The position numbers and the translations under genes are program-made. The notes under the pieces are model-generated. The model was not told where the DNA came from. It was given only the letters and a program-made list of their open reading frames with translations, and made no database searches. A stretch of DNA of 64,000 nucleotides from Balanoglossus misakiensis (taxonomy: Eukaryota > Hemichordata), in contig CM082589.2 of NCBI GenBank assembly GCA_040954595.2, positions 1,488,001 to 1,552,000 on the forward strand, read 5' to 3'. Shown here in pieces: positions 1 to 21,939 of this stretch. The stretch's first letter is position 1. Every line of letters starts with the position of its first letter.

Positions 1-10284
<10,284 letters not shown>

Positions 10285-11800
10285 TCAACATCTCATTATC
10301 AAGATCTGATATGTACAAACAAATATTAAAATCTGAAGTATTTAAATTTATCAGAACGGCTGAAGGAATGTAGGAACATGTATTTAGAGTAATCGATTGA
10401 GTGGAATTGAGGGTGATCGAATGATCTTCTACATCATCATACTGTAAACTATAGAACTGATACTATCCAATTTTTAGACTCGGCTTGCTGTATAATGAAC
10501 AAAGCTTATGACTTGGTTGACAAAACACACCATACAACTTTCATGTCAGAGTTTTTTGGCACAAAAAATGGGCATTAGTGGGATATAAAATAATCATTAT
10601 GTTATCTGGAATGGTAAGCTTTAACTGTTTAATTATTCGTAAGATTTTTTGAGGCGAGGAGAGCACTTCATTCCCAGCAAATTCCCACTTTATTATTTAG
10701 AGTTTTTGATATTGAAAGATATAAATTTATAGATCAGTAGACGAAATTTTATATAAGTTTTATGAGAGTTTTAATATCCAATCCTTAAAAAAGAATTATG
10801 AGATTGAATCTTAAAATATAAAATGGTTATGAAGTTGAATGGAGGGAGGGAGAAAATTCTATAATTTCAGTTAAAAAGAGATCAGATTGCAAAACCACCT
10901 AATGCATGACAACCCAGACAACCTAGCCTGCCTGAACCCAATTCAGCCTCAGTCACTATCGTCTAGCAAATCACCACCCAGCCCAGCTATGATGAATACG
11001 AAGGAAGACGAGAATATCCAAGAGTTTTATTTTGGATGTCATCGCACAATCAATCCTTTCCTTCCAATCCATAACTTCCACTGCGCGTTGTGCCTAGCAA
11101 CAGTAAGACTCAGCCGAGGTGTAAGCGATAAATGTAACTGCTATTTGCATATTTTCTGATAATGAATGTTGCAGTGATAGTAATCCTTGTGGTAGTCGAA
11201 AATTATCCAAGTCATATTCTCTATTTTCTTCGTTCGACCAAAACTTAATTTCAGATTCAAAGGTACATGGGTGTCCTTTAAATTGTCACTGAGCAGCAGC
11301 TATATTACCTATTCAGAAAAAATGCCTGTTTATTTGTGCACAAAGAACAGTATGTCACCATGTACCTTAGTAGCAAAGCAAAACTTTAAATATCCGTTAT
11401 ACCTTATGGCCTTACATTTCTTTATATAGCTGCCTTTTCCAGAATAATTTACACATAGCGAATTAACCAATTGGTGAAAGTTGGGAGTAGTGCATAACAT
11501 TTGACCTTAAATTGGAGGTGGCTTCAATTTAAAAAATGTCACTTATTTACAATTTTGGGGGGACATGTGACAAAGGATTGTATTAACCCAAGCATTGTCA
11601 CTTTTTCGTTGATGTATTTATAAAATATGTGGATAATTATTTAGCTGAATCAGTCCCATTGCTTTCATAACAATAGAAATGATTTATATGTTTTACTTCT
11701 TGTGTTCTGCATATTAATGAAGTAACTGCATATGCATACCATTTTGTAATTGTAGCTGATTGGAGGATAATAAAACCCAAGCTGAGCATAGTAAGTATTC
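10285..11800 (+). other. MIB1 3' UTR and downstream sequence
   Basis: AT-rich non-coding sequence follows the MIB1 stop codon. No further exon is seen. An AATAAA hexamer at 11769-11774 is the clearest candidate polyadenylation signal; earlier cleavage is possible. The extent of the UTR is inferred only. Confidence 0.4.
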
Positions 11801-13620
11801 ACTTTTGATTATTTATCTCAATAGTTTTTGTTAGCTTTTTTCTCTGAAAGTGTTAGTGTAATCTTTCCTTTGAAATGTTGGTCATGTAGGGGTCAAAACA
11901 GGAGGGCACATGCAGCCAATCAAAGCTCGGCAAACAGATCGTTTGCAGTCTCAGTCAGGCAACCATCTGGTGGTGGATGGCGCCCTCTCTGGCTGACAGT
12001 GAAAGCTGTACACACCATTTCTTTGCATCATGATAAATTTGCACTGTAGACATCTTTTCCTCCAAAATTTTCCTTGAATGAGTTTGATCACGTCAATCGT
12101 CACACAGATTTCCTGTGAGTAGTCCATACATTCCACACAGTTGCTGCCATTTGTCAACTGACCCCATCAGCTGCTATCTTCAGAGACACTCAGAAAGCAC
12201 CACACACAAGGAACAAGATTTCGTTTATCATGATATATATTTTTAAGTTCACTGATGAAAAATAACAAAATGGTATTAAATATATGACATAAACTGTACA
12301 AAAAGCTTACAAAATAACATTCAGATTGCCAGAAAATTCAGGCCTTTTCCACCCTGGCTTTTACATTCACTACCTTTTTCAAAAATGTTTCTACAAAAGG
12401 TATATACATAATGCAGTCTGTAACAAAATTGCACAATATTTCCTCAAAGTTACAAGTAAATAAAAGGCAACCAAGTGAAGATAACATAAGATATTTGTAG
12501 AAAAAAATGAATGCATGATACGAAAAACTGTTCATCTCAAAACTACCTTTGATTTGTGCGTAGAAAATTTGGAATTGGATTAAATTATTGTCCGTATACG
12601 TATGAAGAGAATTAGCAACATGTCACTTATTATCATATCAAATCTCCTGACTTCAACCCAGTGGTCGTTTTTTCTCCTTTTTGATGACAAACTACTAATT
12701 TTGCGTAGTCTTGAGATGACAGTTGATACATCTATAGTTCTACATAAACCCCATAACAATTTGTCTTGTTAAAAACTTCATTAACATTTCTGACAATTGC
12801 TGGAAGCCAAAGAAAAAATTATATTAAGTAGATTCCATCATTATTTACTGGCATACAACAATGATTTTATATTTTATGATTAACAAGTTGAAAGTTTCAC
12901 CTTCATCAATACTTAGAGACAAAGTTGTTCGTCTTTGTTACAAAACTTTGTTCATGCATTACACCAATTTTTCCTCTAAATGTCAGAATCATGATTATCA
13001 CTACACTGATTCAATTCGGATGGTAATTTATATACAAAATAATTACATAAATTGGCAGAATATAATTCCATGCAAAATGACATATAATCTCTCTTGTGCG
13101 TTTAACAGGAAAAATTTGAAAATTGTTCTGGTAATTATAAAGTGAGTGTAAATATATACATGAGGTACTCCATGATATGTTACTGCGTTACGATGAATGT
13201 TAATATACACATCCAATTCACAGAAGATTAGAATGAAGAATGTCAAGTAGTAGTTTTTGACTGAATACGAAGAATTGTGCAAGTTCAATTAAGTGACACC
13301 CACTTCTCATAAACTGGATTTCATTTTGAATGAGGGAAGTACATTGTAGTCAAACATGACCTGCATTAAATGCATCTCAGAGTAAGGTCAAGATGTTCTT
13401 TGCATGCAAAGTTATTTTTACAAGAAAGGTGTTTGTTCTAACTCTTGTTTCCAAGGAAACAAATCATTTGCATATCGTCAAAATATGCAGCAACAATCTT
13501 GAAAAGTCTATCTCATCCTTTGATTGCAAGAGAATTGTGCAGAAGTGTTCTTGTAATGTACAGGAAAAGTTACGAGAGTTTCATCTTAGATGTCCGTACT
13601 GAATTTAAAGAGTTCAATGT
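11801..13620. other. Tail-to-tail interval between MIB1 and the KLF gene, including KLF 3' UTR
   Basis: MIB1 (plus) and the KLF gene (minus) converge here. The part nearest 13620 must be KLF 3' UTR. I did not find a convincing minus-strand polyadenylation signal and therefore do not place its end. No coding exon is recognised. Confidence 0.4.
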
Positions 13621-16600
13621 TTACTGGGGTGCTGGCACTAGTCTGGGATTGGCCATGTTGCTGAGTTTACTGACTTCCATCAGCCAATTGGGGACTTTCT
13701 TGGTGGTCATGTGACGGCGTGCATGCTTGGTCAGGTGATCACTGCGCATGAAGCGTCGATCGCACAGCGGACAGGCGAATTTCTTCTCCCCAGTGTGCGT
13801 GCGTTTGTGTCTGGAAAGTTCATCTGATCTTGCAAACGTCTTCTCGCAATCCTCCCAGGTACATTTGAAAGGTTTTTCACCTGTTGGCATCAAAAGGAAA
13901 AAAGTCACATCAGTTTTCTGTTTACAAAGACTTCACTTGCTGATAATCATAATCATTTAATAATTAATATTGTGGTCTCCACAGCAACTCGGAGGAAGAT
14001 GTCCTTGACATTGAAGGTAGACTCTTTGGAAGCACCCCAGTAACCAATGTATGTGATAGCCAAGATACACAGTGGTCAGACAAACAGTAGTTTTCCTGGT
14101 GTAGGTTTTGTGATACTGGTAACATTTCCAAGCCTAAGTGACTAGCTACATTGCTATCTGACTGATATAGTGACAATGCTCGCTCTTACAATGATAACCC
14201 CCAAGTTTAAAAATAGAAACTCAATTAACATAGTAACTAATTATGCAAATTAGCAAATACATATGGCAATGTTGAGATTATTCTACAACCTTTGTAAAAT
14301 TATCAACTGTTATACCACTTCAAAGATAATCTTATCGTTTACAATAAATGGGTCTTAGAGGAGCATAAAGCCAATTTGTCTTCAGACTGACATTTTTACT
14401 GATAACTGAGATTAGGCGGGCTCACCTGTATGAGTTCTCACGTGTGCTTTCAAGTGGGAGCTTTTGAAGTATGTCTTTCCACAGTTCTTGTAAGTACACA
14501 CATGACTGCGCCGTCTGGAGAATTCCGATGGGGGGATTTGCACTGCTGGATTCTGAGGGACGATGATTGGCGTTTGTGGAGATGACATCGGGGCAAGACG
14601 AAACTGTGAACTACAGTCCTGTTTTGTTGGGTTCACGATGACCATGACTGAGCCGGGCGGAATGATCGCGCCGGTCATGACGACTGGTTTCGGGAGAATG
14701 TCCGTGTGCCCCGGGGAGTGACTTGTCACAGGTTGCGGCGCGATCTGTCCACATGGAATGCTGGTGGTGGTCACAGCTTGGGTGAAGATGGCAGAGTTGT
14801 GTGCGTTGATTGGTGACACTGTGCCTGCGATACAAACTGGTGACACTGCTGGTGCAATCGCCTGTAAAGGACTTGCTCTAGGAAAGTTTTTGGGTGCCAC
14901 TGGACGTTGGACATTGTTTGTTGCCCTCGATGCTTCGCTACTAAGTCGAGGAATTTTCGCAGGTATCGGAGAGGCGTTGACACAGTCTGTGTTGTAAGAA
15001 ATAGCTGCTGATGTAATAACACTTCTTGAACTGTTGACACGACTTATGACAGGCACTTTGGTGCTGGTCGGAACGACGCCCCGATTGACGACCAGAGCAC
15101 TTGTTGTTGAGGCACTAGATGAAAATCTTGGTGTCTTTGGCAATGATAATGCTGACCCACTCTGGGTGGTAAAAGTTTTAGTCAAAGGAGGCAGTGGTAA
15201 CTTGAGAGCTGAATTCGATGATGCGGTTGTTGGTGGTGATGGTGGCGACAGCGACAAAGGTGACGTTGATACAACGCCTGTAGTGTTCTTGGCTGGAAGT
15301 GTGAGACCTCCACATTTATTTGACAACGTCAGTGGACCTGAAGGCCCTCTTGGTGGAATCTGCAGATTGCCAAGATGAGGGACTGTGGTGGTTGGAACTG
15401 GAACTGTTCCCGGGAGTATCAACTGATGCGTTAATTTTGTTGGAGGTGGAGTCATTGGAGGCGTCTCCATTCCCTGCACAGAAAAAAAAATATTAAGTGG
15501 TTAATATTTAAGTACTTTTTGCACAGAAAAGTAAACCATTCACATTTTGATCAATACTACTTAGAAATATCAATTTTTCAACCCTCTGCAATTCTGCGTT
15601 AATTTGTTCAATATTTATTTAACTGAACTAAAGCTTTAGAAGTATTTACACTGACCAAGCATCTACCATTCAACAAACTGCAATCTTGTGTAAACATAAT
15701 TATGTAACTCTGGACAGTTCAACTGACTCTAACCATGAAATGAGGTATAACAAAGAACACCTTGGGGCAAAAATTGAAGGCAGTTACAGTGTTATGTAAT
15801 GGAGAGATCTTAGCCTAAGAGGTAAACTGACTTTTGACCCGAAACAAAATTTTCCATCACTTACATTAACACAGGCTGATAGTTTTCTTTTTCTGTCAAT
15901 CTTTGGGTGTGGCGGGAAGCTGTCCATACTGTCTTCTCCGTCTTGCGATACAGGAGACGGTGGAGCGTGGGATACCGGTGAGCTTGGTGAAGATCTGCCG
16001 TCCGATTTCTGGGGAGACCACTGCCTCATTGATAACAGTGTGTTGACAGCATCGATGTCAGATTTATCCATTCTAGTTTTATGTTTCACTCTCCCACCCG
16101 ATTCAGTGACGACTTCTTCCTCCTGTGAAATACAGAGCCAAATATTTGGTGAAAAACAGAACTTTTACTTCTTTGTTTGTAATGATTTCAAGTGGCATTT
16201 TCAGCTGTAATTGTATGAAGCAATTTTAATATTGAGAAATACACGAATCATGACTGGAATACTGAAAGCAAATTTTAGAGCAGATGTGCTTCAGTGAAGC
16301 ACGAAATTAAGAGCGATCTGTGTCTGGGATTGTGTACAATATATAGTCATCAGTCATGATGCTTGGGGCTCATTTTGCCTTGTGAATGTGATGAATTTAT
16401 TTGAAGAGAGCGTCTTGAGTGTCATTGTGAGTACGGAACTGATGTACTTTCTGAAATGTAGGTCACAGTACAAGAGGTCTTACACAACTGAGGAACTGTT
16501 CATTGCCATTCCTTGAATATATTTACTTTTAACCATGTTTTATAAGGCCATGAATATATTATGTTTAGAAACTGGAAATTTAAATAACTAAGTGAAAAGA

Positions 16601-19585
16601 TTCCATTGTGGGTGTATGTCTATGTTGTCACAACACTTCCTAGACAGAGTGACAATAACAACTTTGATGCATGATTTCACAACTAATTAATATTCATTAG
16701 GAATCTGGACGTGCCCCTACAGCTAACCAATCATGAGAACTATATGCAGTCACACCCTCACTGCATATTAATGTCTGTTTCAAATATCAGCCAATCACAA
16801 GGCGGCAAACTCCCCCAGCCTTTATCACTCCTCCGAAGCATGATCTCTGGGCTGATGAAATCAACTTTCAACAAAAGACAATCGGTACAGTAAATGAAGT
16901 GAGTAGATTGGTGGCTTTTGACTCATCTAAACCCAACCACTGATCACACATCATAGGCATGAACATATGCAAAAAAAAAAAAAAAAAAATACCCAATACA
17001 ACCACAACAACATCCACCGTTTTTAATCCAAACACATGATATCATCACTTTTTGGTGTACGTGGAAGGTTCCACATCAGCTGACGAAAAAAAACTCCATC
17101 TCATGGAGGATTGCCAAAACCAACTAGTTTAAACATGTCCAATATTATGAAGGCAAGCAGACATTTACACAAGCTACAAGTCCGTAGGCACATTGCTGTT
17201 TACTTTATCCACACACAAATAACCTGAACAGTTAGACTTATTATGATTTCACTTTCATTATATTAAGTCACCTTTGCTCTAATTTCCGTACATTTCACTC
17301 AATTACAACATATTATGATATCTTGTTTGTTAGATTTTTGGTCTGTTTCTTCCCTTTTTAGTTTTTTTTGTGTGAGAGATTTTTCAACATTTCACTACAA
17401 GTACAACCTTGAAACCGGAGAGGTTCATAGCAGGTAATTAATTATATTGTACATGTACATACATAATCTCGGTTCTCCCTTTTCACGAATTCCAGTTATT
17501 TCCCTATTTTTCACAGCAATTTAAATATTCCCTTGTTCACAAAAATTGTGTAACACAATAACTATTTTTTTATTTTTAACAATATAAAAGAAAGAATCCT
17601 GCCACTATTATAATTATGGCGACAACCACATATCTAGACAAAAAAATATGATTTGACAAAAAAATGCATTTTTAATAAAAGGCAAATGCGTCACTCGCGT
17701 TTCAGGGGCCACCAGTGCTGCGTACGTGCAAAATTGTCTCGATTCAGCAACTCAACCCAGAAATACTCATTAGCATATTCATAAGCTCATTTGAATAAAG
17801 GCTGATGTCATTCCCTTGGTGGTCTATGTCAGACAATAGTAACATGTAGATATCCAAAGGTCAAACTGGTTCACCTGACTATTTCATGTGATGGAGGCAT
17901 GTCAACTGACTTCCCCATCAACTTCCAGTCCACAAGCAGAATACTTTAGCAAGGCCATCACTGATAGCTATTGCTGTTAAAATTTCATTTTAAGAAATAG
18001 ATTGAATAACTTGTGGTTAATTACAAAACAAAAGGCTACTTTTGTCATTAGTTGTAGAACTGATTAAATTATATGTGTTTGTTGCTTAGTTACAGAAATA
18101 TCCTGAGAAAAAAGTATACACGCAGACCCACCATCTTTCTGGAAACATTTTTTCCATTATTTATTTCTGCGGTTTGTTTACTTGTTAAGTTAGATGTGAT
18201 TGGCTGGTAGCCTTAACCCACTCTAGTCTGTTCAAGGCCTCTTCGACCACGACTTGTACAACTGATCGCATCAATTACACTACTGGCATTGTCCAATCAC
18301 AGAATGTGGGATGCGGTCTTTCGCTGCTACGTGCGTAGTTGCAGGTGACGGTCCTACGCTAGTATTACATGTAAACGTATGGATTTATCACCATTCATCT
18401 TATAGATTTTATAATGTCAACCTTCGACTGCTAAGTTGAAGGTAGGTCAAATTAAGGGGGCGTAAACCCGACGTTAAAAAGGTGCAGCGAGAATAACACG
18501 CATCTCTATCTCCAGAGTTGAAGTTCAATACTACTTTTAAAAAGATTTTTAATATTTTCGCAGGGGGGGGGGGGCAGCCTCTTGCCCTCCCTTCTAAGTT
18601 GACGCCCCCCCCCCCTTCCCATGGACGCAATAATTTGAATAGAAGATGCTACCTGGAGATAACGCTAAGAAACATACGGACATTTCTCTTTCAGAAAAGA
18701 AAATGCAAAAATGCGAGAGAAAAGAAGTGGAAAATCCGATGGGAGGCTAATGCGAGAAGTACCTTTAAAAGTCGCGTTATATGCGCGCATATCGTACCTA
18801 AATTTAGTCTTTCGCATCTTGTTATAAAAAATGTGAAAATCGTAATTCGCGATTTTAACTTTTGTTCTCAGTAATAACTTCTAAATAATCTTGCTTTTGC
18901 TCTTAAGCCTAATGACAAATAAAGAAGAAGCGCGATAGTCATCATGATGATCTTTTTTAACTCGAGAATCGCACAGGTTTAGGATGAAAATTGAAAAGGA
19001 TTCTTTTCTATCAAAACGAGCACTTTTTCCACCAAAAAAGTTCTTGGATTCAGGATATAATTTCGTCAGAAACAATCCAAGTTGGTTTAAGATAAATAAA
19101 ATTTGTTTCTATCACCAAAGAACTTTGAATTCGTACTTTGTTTTAATGTCAAAACGATCGAGGCGGTGAAGATGCGTTTCAAAAACAGCTGTTTCATAGA
19201 CAACCACTTCCGCACTACATACTATAAAACGAAAACTCACGTAGCTTTTGCAGTTCTGCACTGCATTGCAGTGTGTGGACTATCGAATTCTTCTTTCACA
19301 CAGTAGAAATATTTTGGTAGCGAACAATCGCATTGGTTTTGCGATTAATTTTTAAGCGACTGATACAATGTTGGAAAGAAATTAACAAACAGGATACATG
19401 TACATTTCACAAGCGCGCAGATACGCAGCTGAAACGCCCGCCCAAGAAAACAATAAGATCGTATTGAAAATAATAATCGAAAGCTGTCATCGATAGGAAT
19501 AACATATATAACTTACGCAGATCGGTTCAGGTGGGGTCTGTGGTGGTGATAGTGGCCTGAAATCCATGTAGTCTTTGCGAAACAT
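13621..19585 (-). CDS. KLF11: Krueppel-like factor 10/11 (TIEG-type) zinc-finger repressor
   Basis: A TGF-beta-inducible-early-gene-type transcription factor binding GC boxes and recruiting Sin3/HDAC. Four exons on the minus strand: 19517-19585 (ATG at 19583-19585), 15865-16122, 14426-15473, 13621-13880 (stop TAA); total 544 residues, similar to vertebrate KLF10/11 (about 480-510). Domains in order: Mad-like Sin3-interaction helix [14 protein letters not shown] (about 45-58), proline/serine/threonine-rich repression region with TPP(M/Q)TPP motifs, hydrophobic motif PPGSVMVIV that corresponds to the conserved PxGAVM(L/F)V of KLF10/11, then three C2H2 fingers from about 435 ([58 protein letters not shown]) joined by TGEKP/TGEKK linkers. 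The segment before finger 1 ([10 protein letters not shown]) and the tail MTTKKVPNW favour KLF11 over KLF10, but this is probably the single pre-duplication gene. The linker between fingers 1 and 2 is split by an intron. Confidence 0.95.
16123..19516 (-). other. First intron of the KLF gene
   Basis: This 3.4-kb intron separates the 23-residue first coding exon from the Sin3-interaction exon. It contains an A19 run (16971-16989) and, at about 18.4-19.4 kb, a noticeably CpG-richer block with facing G12 and C11 homopolymers. No coding exon is supported; the open frames at 18409-18874 and 18881-19306 are short and unlike any family I know. Confidence 0.6.
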
Positions 19586-20400
19586 AAAGAAGCTGTACGC
19601 GCTGCTAACACATCGAGAAACCGAATGTCAGTATATTTTTGTGTGATGATCATACATCGGGTGTGTTTTTGTACATACATTGCTCTCATAACAGTTTCAC
19701 GCGTGTCTGGTATGGTGGGTGTGTGAGAGGATTGACCAATCGCCATGAAGTAAGCAACGTCTTTTGACCAATAAGCGCTTAGTGTACTAGGTGTACATGT
19801 GATGCCAGCATGCACCAGCACGTGTAGTAAGGCTGGCTGAATGGATGGCAGGAAACCCTAGGTAAACAGGCCATCAGCAAAAGCGTATACATAACCATGC
19901 ATTATTAAAAGCGAATCTTTTATAACTTTTCGATATAAAATTAAGGAATAATCCATTTGAAAGGCAATATCAAAGCGATGGTTGGCAAAAGCGCTTGTTA
20001 TTTACAGTTACTTTGAAAACGCGTGACCTAAGGTCGCTCGCATATATAATTTGGCCTTTGAACCCTGATTTTCTGGGCGCGGTGAATGACGTCATGAAAA
20101 TCTCGTCTTTTTCACACGATATCAATGGCGAGAATTAGGATTATTTACTAATCAAAATCCCTCCGCAATGTAATTCCAATATGGTTTTATTAAAGCTTGA
20201 AATACAAACTTTTTATGAAAAAAATATTTGCCGTTTGATGCCAATTTTAATCTGTACGTAGACGTGTGCATTTATTGCTTTAGTTTTTCTATTACTTAGT
20301 TTTTTTATGCATTGATCGACCACCCGCGCAATGAGTGATTCGGTTGCGATGGCACTTCATGTGTTAGTCCGTTACCACCACGCCGTCTTTTACCCGCCGC
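19586..20400. promoter_or_regulatory. Shared head-to-head promoter region of KLF and ODC
   Basis: Less than 1 kb separates the KLF start codon (19585, minus) from the apparent first ODC exon (plus), so both promoters should lie here. Seen directly: a perfect CRE palindrome TGACGTCA at 20087-20094 and a CACGTG E-box at 19819-19824. Mammalian ODC1 is known to respond to cAMP (CRE) and MYC (E-box), so both fit, but the E-box is not in ODC intron 1 as in mammals. Transcription start sites are not determined. Confidence 0.5.
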
Positions 20401-20530
20401 TGCGATGATTTGCAGAAGCTACAGCTGACTATCTTCTTGCCAGGATTTTAACACTTTTTGGCCTCTAAAGTTCGCCAAAATTCCCCCGAAAAGAGGAAGG
20501 AGCAACGGAGCGTGGGAATTACCTGTCCAG
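20400..20530 (+). other. Probable non-coding first exon (5' UTR) of ODC
   Basis: The segment ends in a consensus donor (CAG then GTGAGT at 20531) and has no long open frame. It sits upstream of the ODC coding exon, whose acceptor (pyrimidine tract then AG at 21871-21872) needs a partner donor. The 5' boundary given is approximate; mammalian ODC1 also has a spliced 5' UTR. Confidence 0.45.
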
Positions 20531-21939
20531 GTGAGTTTTAACCTTCTTTAATGCGACGATAAACGTCGGTGAAAATTGTGGAAAATGTGACTGACGTGTG
20601 CGTGTTCATTGAAAAGGTTGAAAATATGCCACTCTCTGTGACTCACATTCACATTGCATTGGTATTGCTCAATGTTTTAGCATATTGTGACATTAAATTC
20701 CAACAAACTGAACTGTCTTCTCGAAAATCTCACGACACAGTAAAGCCAAAATGACCGACAATGACCACTATTCGTGCGAGGGTAAGATGTCCATTGCTCC
20801 AATCAGATTACATGTAATGGACATGTTTTCTTGCTTGAGGGAATTGTACATTTTGATGCCACGTTTTAAAATTAATCCAAAAGATTATCAATATTATATT
20901 TCCATAATCCGGTGTCATTTCCGTGATTGTTTGCCATGGCTAAAACAAGCTGTTGCCTGGCAGAGAACTTGCGTAACGAGAACAAACCGCCGATGGCATG
21001 GCTTTCAAATATGGGAGTTATGTCATGGCTTTGGTGCTTTCATACTGAAACTCACATGGTTGGAAACTCACAGAAATAACAGGAATTATGCTTAATCGCA
21101 GGCTATAGAACCGAATTTATTGGGCCAAATCACAAAGCCAGTTTAAAGTTGGTCTGTAAAATATAAAAAAGTGGACTAGTTTGTCGTTGATCAACCTGAT
21201 CAGACTATAAAAGTGGGCGTGTTCTGTCCGCACATAACTTGAGCCACAACGACCTTTTCATTGCGAAAGCGTGGCCTGTCCAAACTTTTAATATCGTCAC
21301 TAAGGTAAATAAAAGCTGAAAAGTAGCTATGTCGTTAAAGGGATAAAATGTGAATTGAATGTATTTTCATTCAAACTATTACATGATGAAAGCTTTTTCC
21401 AACTTCATTTTGTCAGTGATCACAAAGTTTTGGAAAGGAAAGCAACATGCCTATGCACATTTAACAAATGAAAAAGCAGTTTTTCATATGAGTTTTATTT
21501 TTTTATTGCAGGGTGGGCACTGCAGTAAACTATACATCAAGCACCCTGAAGGGTTGTGCCTTTACCGTGAGCAGCTAGACTGCAACTTCGAAGCCCCTTG
21601 GAATCCCAGCTGATATCTGCTGACGATACGACTCTTTGAGTTTGCTATGTAAGTAATCAGTAATCTAGCAGGGGGTTTGTACTTTGCACCCCTCCTTCCA
21701 AAGAGGTTGAAAAGTTTAATGTAAAAAGAAAAATATTTCACCAGTCGAGTTAAAAATATGGCTTCGTTAGTGACATTTATTTTAAGAAAATCTCGATAAA
21801 TATATATTTTATCCATCAAAAAAGATTGACTACCCAACATATGTTTAACAGAATCATCTTTTTTACCCCCAGCTTGCTGCGTATTTCATAAAATCTCCCT
21901 GGACAGGGTCCCACATTTTGCTCCTTAAATATATTCATC

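Noticed and set aside
14611-15378. Several open frames on both strands overlapping the large KLF exon
   Set aside because: Shadows of the repression-domain exon; codon phase and homology support only the KLF frame.
18409-19306. Clustered short frames in KLF intron 1 as a possible nested gene or transposase
   Set aside because: No recognisable motif, and the frames run through G and C homopolymers.
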